DNA of 64,000 nucleotides from positions 25,810,001 to 25,874,000 of the forward strand of contig OY292276.1 of assembly GCA_958496175.1 (NCBI GenBank). The letters run 5' to 3'. The translations under genes were made by a program, and so were the position numbers. The stretch's first letter is position 1. Each line of letters begins with the position of its first letter. The stretch is from Sisyra terminalis. Taxonomy: Eukaryota > Arthropoda > Insecta > Neuroptera > Sisyridae. The notes under the pieces are model-generated. The model did not search any database, had not been told where the DNA came from, and saw only the letters and a list, made by a program, of their open reading frames with translations. Below, piece after piece: positions 1 through 10,553 of the stretch.

Positions 1-1004
1 ATTCGAATTAATTAAGGCTAATAATAAATCATTAAACAATCATTTTTAATTGAATGCTCAAATTAATGTTTCAAAATTAAAAAAATAAAAAAAATTACCA
101 GTAGATAATTATATGAGAAAAATTTTCTTTTACGTAATATTGGCAAATTTTTGATTGATGGATGATTAAAGTTCTTCTTTGATTGCTTGAATTACTCAAT
201 TTCAATAAAATCAAAAACCCTATTTTCAATTTCTTCTTAGTAATATAACTAGTCCGGCATAATTTTACAGTGAATTCGCAATTTGTTCAAAAGAGCCATT
301 GCTGAGGGTTCAAGAACCTAAACATCAAAGAAAGGATTAATAATTGTGGAAACGGATTAATCTGTACCAAAATATGATTGAAAATGTTTTTGAACGATAA
401 AATTCGACATCCGTAATTTTTTTTAGTATTACCAAGTATTAAGATACCTCCCGTCTTCTACAGTAGCGTGTTGGTTACCAATATTTATATAAACTGGATA
501 GAGCGTAGTGTAACAACAAACTAGAAACATATACTAGTTCCAAACTAGTAAGTGGAACCAAGTAATATAAAATAGCGGATTTGTAAATTTTGTTAAAATG
601 AAATATTTATCCTCTATTTCGCGTAGCCTACGCTCATTCGTTGTTATTAGTTATCACATTATCATTTAGTAAAGCTAGTGCTTTTGTGGCAAAACTATTT
701 TTAATTTGTATCTTCTATTTATAAATGAACTAAAGTGATATTGGTCAAAAAACTGTCATAAACTCACAAACCGTTCACTTGATAAAAATATTCTAAAAAA
801 ATGAGCTTTTCATCCACTTTTTTCCGATACTGTACTGAAACCGTCAGAATACTTACCAAATCGCTGTCTATCATCATTATAGTTGTCGCCTACTTTTATA
901 AGTTGATGAGTTTCCCGATAGGTTTGATATCGTGTTGAAAGAAATGGCTGAACATTTTTTTTAATTTTTTTTTTATGGTATTAGTAACAGTTTTAGCCAA
1001 CTAA

Positions 1005-1120
1005 TGGACACTGCAAATCGGGTAGGTGTTGGATTCAATTCTCGTATCAAGAAATTTTTCGATATTTTTCGGCTTACGGGTTTTTATTAATCCTATAGTT
1101 GCTTAGAAGTGATGGTTAAT
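1005..1120 (+). repeat. tRNA-derived SINE, degraded copy
   Basis: The copy keeps the middle and 3' part of the family consensus: GGTAGGTGTTGGATTC (degraded B box), CTCGTATC, TTTTTCGATATTTTTCGG and TTTTTATTAATCCTA followed by a decayed tail. The A-box end is worn (CTAATGGACACTG). It belongs with the copies at 2,004, 39,420, 51,190, 55,365 and 55,725. Confidence 0.6.
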
Positions 1121-1258
1121 AACAATAGAAAAAAGCTTCATATTTTCTTGGTTTGTGAATTTAGGTTGCGTTTGGTGCTTTTGTCGAATACTGTGTTATT
1201 GAGAATAAAGAAGGATCTCAAATCTTTGGGTCCTTCTTTTTGAGAAACAAACAGAATT

Positions 1259-1362
1259 GAAAGTTTGGAATATGGGTTACTCTTTATCGACTCTTTTTCG
1301 CATTATGATACATAACAGCATTATTACAGGTCGATAAAGAGTAACCTATATTCCAAATTTTC
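1259..1362. repeat. Inverted repeat with 32-bp arms (hairpin)
   Basis: Arms at 1,259-1,290 and 1,331-1,362 are near-perfect reverse complements. Both contain TTGGAATATGGGTTACTC or its complement, with one or two mismatches, and end at TCGA; a 40-base spacer separates them. A short foldback element is the likeliest origin. No target duplication was found. Confidence 0.75.
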
Positions 1363-2003
1363 AGAGAACCTAATAGATATACGGTCTCTTGTAACTTTTT
1401 GGTATACTTTTGCCATCGTCAATGACTTCTTAAATCAATAGCATGTTGCAGTCATTTACGTGAGAGAATTTTGCTTGGTTAGTTACAGTATAAGCGTATT
1501 TGGTTTCTAACGCTGAGGTACTTATATAGATACCTTGACATTGCAAAGAAAAATTTTCCCGTCATTATTTACAGTATTTGAATAATGATAACTAAATGAA
1601 AATCTCTAGGCCGTTTAATCTAAGGTTTTAACATTATAAACACGAGATATTATATTAAAAATTTAAATTTAGATTAGACAAATAAGCATCTGTTTTTTTA
1701 TTACATACTACTCTTAAATACTATAAGTTTTTTGCTCTTGCAATGCCCTTTTTAATTATCATAATATTAGGTATTTTAGATAAACAAACAGTAGCGGTTT
1801 TTGAAAACTTTGAACCAATGTATTTTATATCTATATTCATCAACAAGTTTTATATAAAAAAACACTAGGCTATATTTTTCATCTATATAAATCGTTAAAA
1901 AATTTATGGTTTATTGAGATATCTTAAAATTTAATTGTTTCCCACGAACAACTTCAGACAAAGTTTAAGTTAACCAAGCTTTGTAATAAGCAACTGTATC
2001 AAA

Positions 2004-2150
2004 GTTTACTGATGGTCGAGTGGTCAAGGTGGATACTCCAAAACTGGTAGGTGTAGGGTTCGAATCTCGTATCGAGCAAATTTTCGATATTCCTCGATTT
2101 TTATTAATCTTAGCGCCGTTAAAAACCTTGGTAGTTATAAAGCGACGGTA
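2004..2150 (+). repeat. tRNA-derived SINE, near full-length copy
   Basis: The 5' end has a Leu/Ser-tRNA-like A box (GGTCGAGTGGTCAAGGTGG) and a B box (GGTTCGAATCT) about 35 bases downstream, which together form an internal RNA polymerase III promoter. A family-specific tail follows: CTCGTATCGAGCAAATTTTC, a CTCGATTTTTATTAATC block, and TAGTTATAAAGCGACGG at the 3' end. It sits about 75 bases upstream of the first recognised transporter exon, and I see no equivalent upstream of the second copy, so it probably inserted after the duplication. Confidence 0.85.
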
Positions 2151-2224
2151 CAAATCAATATAAAAATGATTCTCATTAATTTAATTTATAATAGAATATA
2201 TTTTTCACTACTCGTTTTTTATAG

Positions 2225-5096
2225 GTAGCTGCGTTCAAGTTCGTACCATTTTGTGGTACCTGGTATTTTTTGGTTTCGGGGTCAATTATATGATTCGAAT
2301 TAACTTGAACATTGCTATTGTTGATATGGTCGTACAACGGAAAAATTCGGTTCAAATATCCAAAATGGCTAGTGAATGTTCTACGGAGCTTAGTACACCA
2401 AATACCACGATCGGTAGCATTGAATCGAACATTTCTGATGTTTCAATTGAGCCCAACAACAATGAGTATGACAACCGTTTCACATGGAACGAGTACGAAC
2501 AAGGGTTGATATTGGGTTCGTTTTTCTGGTTGCACTGGCTTACACAAATTCCAGGTGGGATATATGCTCAAAAGTATGGTACGAAAATTGTTTTCGGCTT
2601 ATCGAATCTAGTCGGAGCTTTACTGAGCTTTTTTATTCCAATCGTTTCGTATTGGGATTATAAATGGCTGGTTTTCATTCGTGTTTTGCAAGGCCTAATA
2701 ACGGTAAGTATAGTTGCTATCTGAAAAATTCTTTTTCACTATTGAGAATTTGTTTTAGGGCTTTTCTTGGCCAGCAATGCATAACATGACTGCTAAATGG
2801 ATTCCGCCGAACGAAAGAGGGAAGTTTGTCACCGCTTACTTGGGTAGGTTTAGCTTCATTAGCAGAAATTAAATTTTATAGGATTTATGCAATTATATTT
2901 TAAGAAGAATTGTTTTATTAAACAATGATAACACTGGATGTTATAACGAATCAAGGTCAAACATTTCGTAGTATTTGCTTTGCTAAATTATATACACACA
3001 TCAATATTCTAGATAAACCAAAATATGTGTTTTATCTTAATGGAATACGAATAACATAATAATAAAACCTTTGATTGATATTTATCACAAATAAATGTTT
3101 GATTGTATTTATAGCATAACTATTATAACTGATATTAAAATTAATTACAATATCCGGTTGATTTTTTCAGTTCATTCTGAAAATGCCTTTGATCATTCGC
3201 AATGAATTTGATGGTTGTAACTGTAGAATATAAATTCACGAGGTAAAAAGATGAAATTATTATTGTTTCGTTGTATAATTTTATTAATTCAATTTATTAA
3301 AAATCAATTCGCAGAATCAATCATGAATCAATGAATAAAATAAAATTTAATGCTCTTATAAAAAACCTATACAAATACTTTTGTATACAATTTGTAACCA
3401 TCCAAGCAGCGTCTGTAGGTCCTGATCTAGGAAAGAGATTAGTTTACGATACTGTAGTTGTTTATTGTAGTTGGGGTAAAATAGATGGCAATTCTTAAAA
3501 AACCTCGAGGATCATGAATCAATAAACTTCACAAATATTGTATCCTTTTACCCCTGAAATGTATTCCAAAAGAAATTCCAATAATTGGCAACGGAACAAT
3601 TGTATACACAGAGTACTGATTGTTTGCTCTGTTGATAGGAAGTTCGGTGGGAGCAGCTCTTACATATCCACTGTGTGGACTTTTAATATCCCGATGGAAT
3701 TGGCATGTAGTATTTTACGTATGTTCCGCCATTGGAGCCGTTTGGTTTATGTTTTGGTCATATTTCGTTTACGATTCACCAGGAGAGCATCCCCAAATTT
3801 CTGATAAAGAACGTGAGCATATTGAACGGTGCCTTGGAGAATCAGTGGCGTCCAAAAAGGATAAGGCAAGAATTTTATTTCTTTTTCAATAAATATTTTC
3901 ATTTTTATTTGATTTGAAATACTAGGCACCAACACCGTGGAGGGAAATTTTGACGTCAGTCGCTGTCTGGACCAATATAGCAGCACAATGGGGTGGTGTG
4001 TGGGGGTTGTTCACTCTAATGACTCATTCACCCACTTATTTCAAATACATTCACGGTTGGGATATAAGAATGGTATAAAATGATAAAGGTACAATTCTTA
4101 TAATTTTATATTAAAATTGCTTTCTAAATTTTAGACGGGATTTTTTTCGGGACTACCTCATTTAGTTAGAATGTTGTTCGCACTCATAAGTTCCTCCATT
4201 GGTGATTATTTGCTTCGTTCAGAGAAAATGTCACGGACCAATGTTCGGAAATTAGCTGCGTCTTTATGTATTTTTTATTTCTTGTAAATTTGTAATACAT
4301 TTTTAATTATATAATTTATTGTAGGTACAATTGGCCAAGGTTTTTGTATGTTAGGTCTTGCATTTTCAGGATGCAATAAAATATTGGCTATCATTTTGGT
4401 GACGGCTGCTACTGGAAGCCATGGCGCTGTTTCTTCTGGCCCTCTTGCTAGCTTGATTGATCTAAGTCCAAATTATGCTGGTAAATAAAGAGTGTAAACT
4501 TATAGTGAAACGCTAAAACATATTTTTTTAGCAATAACTTTTGGTTTGTGTAACACGTTTGTCGCTCCAGCTGGTTTCTTATCAGCGCAAGTAATTGGAC
4601 TTTTGACTTTGAATAACGTATGTAAATTTTATACTTTACTTAAATTTTTATATGCCAGTAAGTATGCCAATGAAATACTTGTCTGTGCCTAATAGTTTTC
4701 TCTAAGGTCAAATTTTAAACATTTCTTTACTTTGGTAACGACTAAAAATACACAAAAAGACCTATTTCAACAACAATGAGCTTTTCGTAATTTCAAAGAA
4801 ACTATTATGGGTATTATATATATTGTTTGTGTTTTTTTTAGCAAACAGCTGAGCGTTGGAAATGGGTATATTTAATTTCGGCTGCTAAATTATTTACTTG
4901 TGGTTTACTTTACATATTTCTGGGCAATTCTGATTTGCAAACTTGGAATAATCCTTATCAACTTGTTAGTACAGAAAAAGAGATGATCAAGATCCAACCG
5001 AAACTTAAATTTGACGAAAAGAGTACGGATGAAAATAACGAAGACTCCGAAAAACTTCAGAAGAATGTTATCGATTTGGAAAGTAGCAAAGCTTGA
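2225..5096 (+). CDS. SLC17-type MFS transporter (putative inorganic phosphate cotransporter family), intact copy
   Basis: Eight exons: 2225-2703, 2759-2843, 3639-3865, 3926-4072, 4135-4267, 4325-4480, 4532-4617 and 4842-5096 (TGA). All phases agree and give about 521 residues from the first visible codon, close to full length for the family; only a few N-terminal residues and the ATG are missing. It is a predicted 12-TM plasma-membrane carrier. TM1 reads VNYMIRINLNIAIVDMV, typical of insect SLC17 proteins. A glycosylatable loop with several NxS/T sites follows, then WNEYEQGLILGSFFW, the motif-A-like GGIYAQKYGTKIVFG, FSWPAMHNM, ...NERGKF and a long SGPLASLIDL helix. The C-terminus is a charged cytoplasmic tail rich in K, E and D. 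One intron is GC-AG (AAG|GCAAGA after 3,865). AATAAA lies at 5,191-5,196. Insect members are usually named Na+/phosphate cotransporters by homology; the substrate cannot be told from sequence. Confidence 0.88.
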
Positions 5097-5190
5097 TTCA
5101 TACAGGACCATCAATAACTGATTCTTAAAAATTTAGTTTTTACAGAATATGAATTGACTTAATATGTTTATATATTAAAATAATTTTGAA

Positions 5191-5196
5191 AATAAA
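5191..5196 (+). terminator. Poly(A) signal of the first transporter
   Basis: AATAAA lies 95 bases after the TGA stop at 5,094-5,096. The second copy has the same signal at the matching place (10,649-10,654), which supports its having served as the cleavage signal before the duplication. Confidence 0.55.
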
Positions 5197-5289
5197 TAAG
5201 AAATATTTTTTTATTTACCGTTAGCTCGTTTAGTAAATTTTCTTGATTTGAGTTTGATTTCACTACCTTTACTTTTTATTATTTGTTAA

Positions 5290-5487
5290 AGCAGGTCATT
5301 CACGCTTCGACTTGTAGTCCAACTTGTAGTCCGACTTTCGAAGTTAGATCTAAAGTCGAACTATGAATGGTATTGTTGGAAGTTCGATGTCTAGTCGGAT
5401 TAGTTGGATCATTTAGGCGAACCAACTAGAAGATCTAACTAGTAGTCCGACTAGCAGTATTGCAAGTCGGAGCGTGAATGAACTGCT
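5290..5487. mobile_element. Short inverted-repeat element (MITE-like)
   Basis: The ends are inverted repeats: AGCAGGTCATTCACGCTTCG on the left and the complement of AGCAGTTCATTCACGCTCCG on the right, about 25 bases each. The interior repeats GTAGTCCGACT and AGTCGGA in both orientations, so the whole 198-bp piece can fold back on itself. TTAA or TTAAA lies at both borders. There is no coding capacity. Confidence 0.7.
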
Positions 5488-5599
5488 TAAAAGCTTATTA
5501 TATCCTACCTGTCATAGAATAGAGGTACAACTCAAAAATTGCTAGTTTCAAGTTAATGACAGTTTAACATTGATAAGTATTTTATTTACTTCCGAATCA

Positions 5600-5885
5600 C
5601 AATCAATTAATGGATAATAATATATATAAGTCTTTGATATATATAAGTTTCGACAGTTTTAAACTATCATCATCAGGTAATAATACAGAATAATCTGTAT
5701 TATTATTATTATTCTTATTATTATTATAATTATTATTATATTATTATTATTATTCTGTATTATTATTACAGATTATTCTGTATTATTACCTGATGATGAC
5801 AGTTTAAAACTGTCGAAACGCGTCGTAATAAAGAAATTTAATTGAATCTCAAAGACTTATATATATTATTATCCATTTATTTAAT
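5600..5885. repeat. Nested palindrome around a (TTA)n core
   Basis: Left arm about 5,608-5,700 and right arm about 5,770-5,880 are reverse complements; both contain GGATAATAATATATATAAG and AACTGTC(GAAAC) strings. They flank a TTA/TAA microsatellite (about 5,695-5,770). The left arm lacks about 30 bases present in the right arm, immediately after the GAAA motif. The right arm holds a full hammerhead ribozyme motif and the left arm holds its truncated mirror image. Confidence 0.8.
5783..5831 (+). ncRNA. Hammerhead ribozyme motif, type I, minimal
   Basis: All core elements are present in order. Stem I 5' strand TTATTAC (5783-5789) is followed by CTGATGA (5790-5796), stem II GACAGT...ACTGTC (5798-5814) with a small loop, and GAAA (5815-5818). 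The minimal stem III CGCG (5819-5822) and TC (5823-5824, the NUH cleavage position) come next, then stem I 3' strand GTAATAA (5825-5831), fully complementary to the 5' strand. One extra U (5797) sits between the CUGAUGA box and stem II. Very short stem III hammerheads of this kind are known from Penelope-like elements and retrozymes of animals. I see no reverse transcriptase nearby, so this would be an element remnant. Activity is inferred from the motif only. Confidence 0.7.
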
Positions 5886-7892
5886 GACAGTTTTACATTG
5901 AGGAAGCCGCCTATTTTGTACGTAGAATAGAAGGGTAACTCTTGTATGTTTCCCTGCCACGTAAGCCAGAGTGTTTCCTTACTGGAGTGACTAGTCAAAA
6001 GTATAGAACTTTACTAATGATGACTAATGATTTCCCGATAAGTTCCATTTTTCAGAGGTACCTTTATTCTACGACGAAAAAATTTTTTGTTTGTTTTGTT
6101 TTGCTGTTAATTGATCAGTACATACAATGTACTAATTGTTCTGAGTAAAATCGGAATTATTTTTAGGGTGCCTTTGGGAAGTAATCACACATAATAGTAT
6201 AGTAATAGTATCTTACTATGATATATCTTATCGTTCTCTTCAAACTGAATTTATAATTACTTACAACTGATTTATAAATCGTCTTATTATATTTTTCTTT
6301 TAAAAACAAGCTTTGATTTAAGAAGCCTTATGAATTGATTATGCATTGCATCATATTGCTATAACTTATGTAAAAAGAAAAAATAAAAAAAATAACATTC
6401 TCTTATGGGAAGTAGTAGTTCATCGAATTAGTAAAATTACAAAAAACATAATTTTCGTCTCCACAATTTTTTTAAAATTATAAATGAAGGACAAGTAGAA
6501 CATTTTAGTTGCAAGATTTTATAATGAACTTATTACGATAAAAGCGTTGAAATAACATTTAAAGATGTTGACAGACGTACAATTGAAATTTTTATCCCAG
6601 TTTCTCCTTTTTTTCCAGATTTATAGAAATTCTAATTAAAATAAAAGTTGATTTAGTATTTTATGAAAATTTATGGAGCAGAGTAGATTATCTTATAGTT
6701 TAATATTATTACTCATTAGGTGAACTAAAAATTGTTTTCTGGGCTAAAAACTAAAGTCTAAATATGACCAAAGGTAGGTATATACAAAAATAAGTTTTAA
6801 TAACTTTTTTTAAATAATTTTTAAAATGATTTATTCTTTGGTTTTTGTTTCTTGTTTGAAGATAAAAGGGCTTTTCCATTGCAAAAATGAAATAAAATTA
6901 TTTTTCAATAAAGTCTATTAAAATGTATGATATTAACTATACATTAAGGTATATTGGAAATAATTTAGGCAAGTTACAATTCACTTAAAAATCATTTTTA
7001 TTGATATTTCGGAAAATAGTTCCAAATAATATTTCTATATTATAGAATGAAAAAATTATCAGTCGAAAATTTGTGTGGAACATATTACGCATATGTAATA
7101 TTGGAAGATATTTTTGATTGACTGGGAAATTATTCTTCGATAATCTTTTGATAGTAGCGTAGTTTGGTAAGTGCCGAAGGGGCTTTGGCCCCGGGCGGCA
7201 TATTGGCATTGATAATTCCATGAAATATTTCAAAATTATTATTAATTAATTAATTATTAATATTTCAATATTAAAGGTACTTGCTTCTTACTAATTTTCT
7301 CGACTAATGATAAAAATAGGGTGCGGTGAAATTCCAGTCGGCCCCGGGCGGTAAAATTGTATGCTCCGCCAATGTCCGCTATTGTAATTCAATTTAAATA
7401 AAATAAAATATAAAATTTCTGTTTGATAATATAACTATTCTGGCTAAATTTTGTTAATCTAAAAGTTTTACATTATAAACGCGATATATTTTATTAAAAA
7501 TTTAAAATTAGAATGAACAAATGTTCAAATCTTTGATTTTTATAAGATTCTGCAAATTTTCAGCTCTTGGAATCTCCTTTTTAATCTAATCAAAATATAA
7601 TATACTCGTATTTTAGATAAAGAAATAGTAGTCCGTTTTTGAAAACATAGAATCTATATATAAGTAATTTGTCTCTTTATCTTTTAGTTATATAAGAAAA
7701 AAAACCTCTTGGATATATTATTAGTACCATGAAAAAAATTTATTTATTATTTTTTTTAAAATTCAAATCTTTTCCACATACTACTTCAGGCAAATTTTGA
7801 ATTAACCAGCTTTGTAAGAAAGCTGTGCTTCAAATGATTCTTATTAATTTAAATTTTAATAGATTATATTTTTCATCATTCAACTTTTACAG

Positions 7893-10553
7893 AAAGTTGT
7901 GTTCAAGTTCGTACCATTTTGTGGTATCTGGTATTTTTTGGTTTTGGCGTCAATTATATGTATGTGTCGAATCAACTTAAACATTGCTATCGTTGATATG
8001 GTTGTACAACGGAAAAATTCGGTTCAAATATCTAAGATGGCTAGTGAATGTTCACCGCAACTCCCCAATACAACGATCAGTAGTATTGAATTAAACATAT
8101 CTGATATTTCAATTGAGTCCAACCAAAAAGAGTCTGACAACCGTTTCACATGGAACGAGTACGAACAAGGGTTGATATTGGGTTCGTTTTTCTGGTTAAA
8201 TTGGCTCACCCAAATTCCAGGGGGGATATATGCTCAAAAGTATGGTACGAAAATTGTTTTCGGCTTATCGAATCTAGTCGGAGCTTTACTGAGCTTTTTT
8301 ATTCCAATCGTTTCGTATTGGGATTATAAATGGCTGGTTTTCATTCGTGTTTTGCAAGGCCTAATAACGGTAAGTATAGTTGCTATCTGTATGATTCTTT
8401 TTCACAGTTGGAAATATATTTTAGGGGCTTTCTTGGCCGGCAATGCATAATTTGATTGCTAATTGGATTCCACCGAACAAAATAGGAAAGTTTGTCACTG
8501 CTTATTTGGATAGGTTCAGCTTCATTAGGTTGAATTTAATTTTTATTAGTTTTAAACAATTATAATTCAAGAAGCTTTGTGTTACTAAACATTGATTGTT
8601 ATTAAACTCTGGTTGTTATAACGAATGTAGGGCAAACACTTTGTAGTATTTGCTTTACTAAATTATATACACACTATTCTATACACACTCTATTCTAGAT
8701 AAACCAAAAAATGTATTTTATTTTATCTTTATGGAACACAAGAAGACGTTTATAATAATAATGCCTTTAATTGATATTTCTCACAATTTAAAGTTTGACT
8801 GTCTTAATATAATTAAAACTATATTTAAAAATAATATATAAATACATTCGGCTTATATTTTTTAAATTAATTCTGAAAACGTCTTCGATCATAAGCAATG
8901 AATTTGAAGAGTCTATTTAAAGTAGTTAATTGTCGAGGTAATTAAATGTAATATTTTTAAAATTTATTGCTTCACTTCACATGCTTAAAAGTTCAACTTC
9001 ACAAATATTGGATCCTTTTACCTCAGAAAAGTAATCCAATTCTAATAAACAACTGAACATTGAATATTTAGAATACCGATTATTTTCTCTGTTGATAGGA
9101 AGCTCTGTGGGAGCAGCTCTTACATATCCACTCTGTGGACTTTTAATATCCCGCTGGAATTGGCATATTGTATTTTACGTATGTTCCACCATTGGAGTTG
9201 TTTGGTTTATGTTTTGGTCATATTTCGTTTACGATTCACCTGGAGAGCATCCCCAAATTTCTGATAAAGAGCGTGAGTATATTGAACGGTGCCTTGGAGA
9301 ATCAGTGGCTTCCAAAAAGGATCAGGTAAGAATTTGATTTCTTTTTCAATAAATTTTTTCATTTCTACTAGCTTTTGAAATATTAGGCTCCAACGCCGTG
9401 GAAGGAAATTTTGACGTCGGTCGCCGTCTGGACCAATGTAGCAGCACTATGGGGTGGTGCTTGGGGGTTGTTGACTCTAATGACTCACTCACCCACTTAT
9501 TTCAAATACATTCACGGTTGGGATGTAAGAATGGTATGAAATGATGAAGGTAGAATTTTTTATAATTATATATTAAAATAGTTTTTTAAAATTTTAGACG
9601 GGATTTTTTTCGGGATTACCACATTTGGTTAGAATATTGTTCGCATTTATAAGTTCCTCAATTGGTGATTATTTGCTCCGTTCAGAGAAAATGTCACGAA
9701 CCAATGTTCGAAAATTGGCCGTATTTTTATGTATTTTTATTTTCTTCTAAAGTTATAATTTAGTTTAAATTGTTTATTTTATTGTAGGTACAATTGTCCA
9801 AGGTTTTTGTATGTTGGGTCTTGCGTTTCAGGATGCAATACAATATTGGCCATTATTTTGGTGACGGCTGCAACTGGAAGCCACGGTGCTGTTTCTTCTG
9901 GCCCTCTTGCTAGCTTGATTGATCTAAGTACAAATTTTGCTGGTAAATAAAGAGTGTAAAATTATAGTGAAACGCCAAAACGTCTTTTTTTAGCAATAAT
10001 TCTTGGTTTCTGTAACACGATCGTCGCACCAACTGGTTTCTTATCGGCGTAACTAATTGGACTTTTGACTTTGAATAACGTATGTAAATTTTATTCTTTA
10101 CTTAAATTTTTATGTACCTGTAAGTACGCCAATGAAACGCCAATGAAATACTTGTCTTTGCTTAATGGGTTTTCCCTAAGCTCAAAATCTATTTTTTTTA
10201 TTTTGGTAACGACTAACAACCAATGAAAAAGCCGTTTCTAATCTGTAAGACTGTTATGTATTTTCAAGGAAATTATTATATTAGTTATGTTTTTTTAGCA
10301 AACAGCTGAGCGTTGGAAGTGGGTATTTTTAATTTCGGCAGCCAAATTATTTATTTGTGGTTTACTATTCATATTTCTGGGCAATTCTGATTTGCAAACT
10401 TGGAATAATCCTTATCAACTTGTTAGTACAGAACAAGAGATGGCCAAGATCCAACAGAAACTTAATTTTGACAAAAAGAGTATGGTTGAAAATAACGAAG
10501 ACTCCGAAAAATTTCAGAAGAATGATATCGATTTGGAAAGTAACAAAGCTTAA
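7893..10553 (+). pseudogene. Second SLC17-type transporter copy, disabled
   Basis: Tandem duplicate of the upstream transporter with the same exon order: 7893-8369, 8425-8509, 9099-9325, 9387-9533, 9598-9730, 9788-9942, 9994-10079 and 10299-10553 (TAA). It carries four independent lesions. A 4-base TATG duplication near 7,957-7,964 shifts frame in TM1. The donor after 8,509 reads AT instead of GT. One T is missing near 9,826 (GCGTTTCAGG against GCATTTTCAGG in the intact copy), a frameshift. CAA has become TAA at 10,050-10,052. The conserved NERG in the TM4 region is also changed to NKIG. Exons 3, 4, 5 and 8 remain open, so decay looks recent. A normal GT donor is kept after 9,325 where the intact copy uses GC. 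AATAAA lies at 10,649-10,654. A fully functional reading would need several coincident assembly errors. Confidence 0.87.

Larger units (their letters stand above)
1..2224. other. Non-coding upstream region with repeats
   Basis: I see no supported gene here. The stretch is AT-rich and holds two SINE copies (about 1,005-1,120 and 2,004-2,150) and a near-perfect hairpin (1,259-1,362). From about 1,610 onward it resembles the DNA upstream of the second transporter copy (about 7,440-7,890), with the same ACATTATAAAC and ATTAAAAATTTAAA strings, so the transporter duplication appears to include 5' flanking DNA. The start-codon exon of the first transporter probably lies here but I could not pick it out. 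Confidence 0.6.
5097..7892. other. Spacer between transporter copies
   Basis: No gene is supported. Besides the elements listed at 5,290-5,487 and 5,600-5,885, I note a GC-richer scrap with GGCCCCGGGCGG near 7,190 and again near 7,340, probably from one repeat family. The last 450 bases resemble the upstream flank of the first transporter. Short open frames here show no recognisable protein. Confidence 0.5.

Noticed and set aside
2004..2085. A genuine Leu or Ser tRNA gene
   Set aside because: A and B boxes are present, but the acceptor stem does not pair and the same sequence with the same tail recurs across the window, so it is a SINE head.
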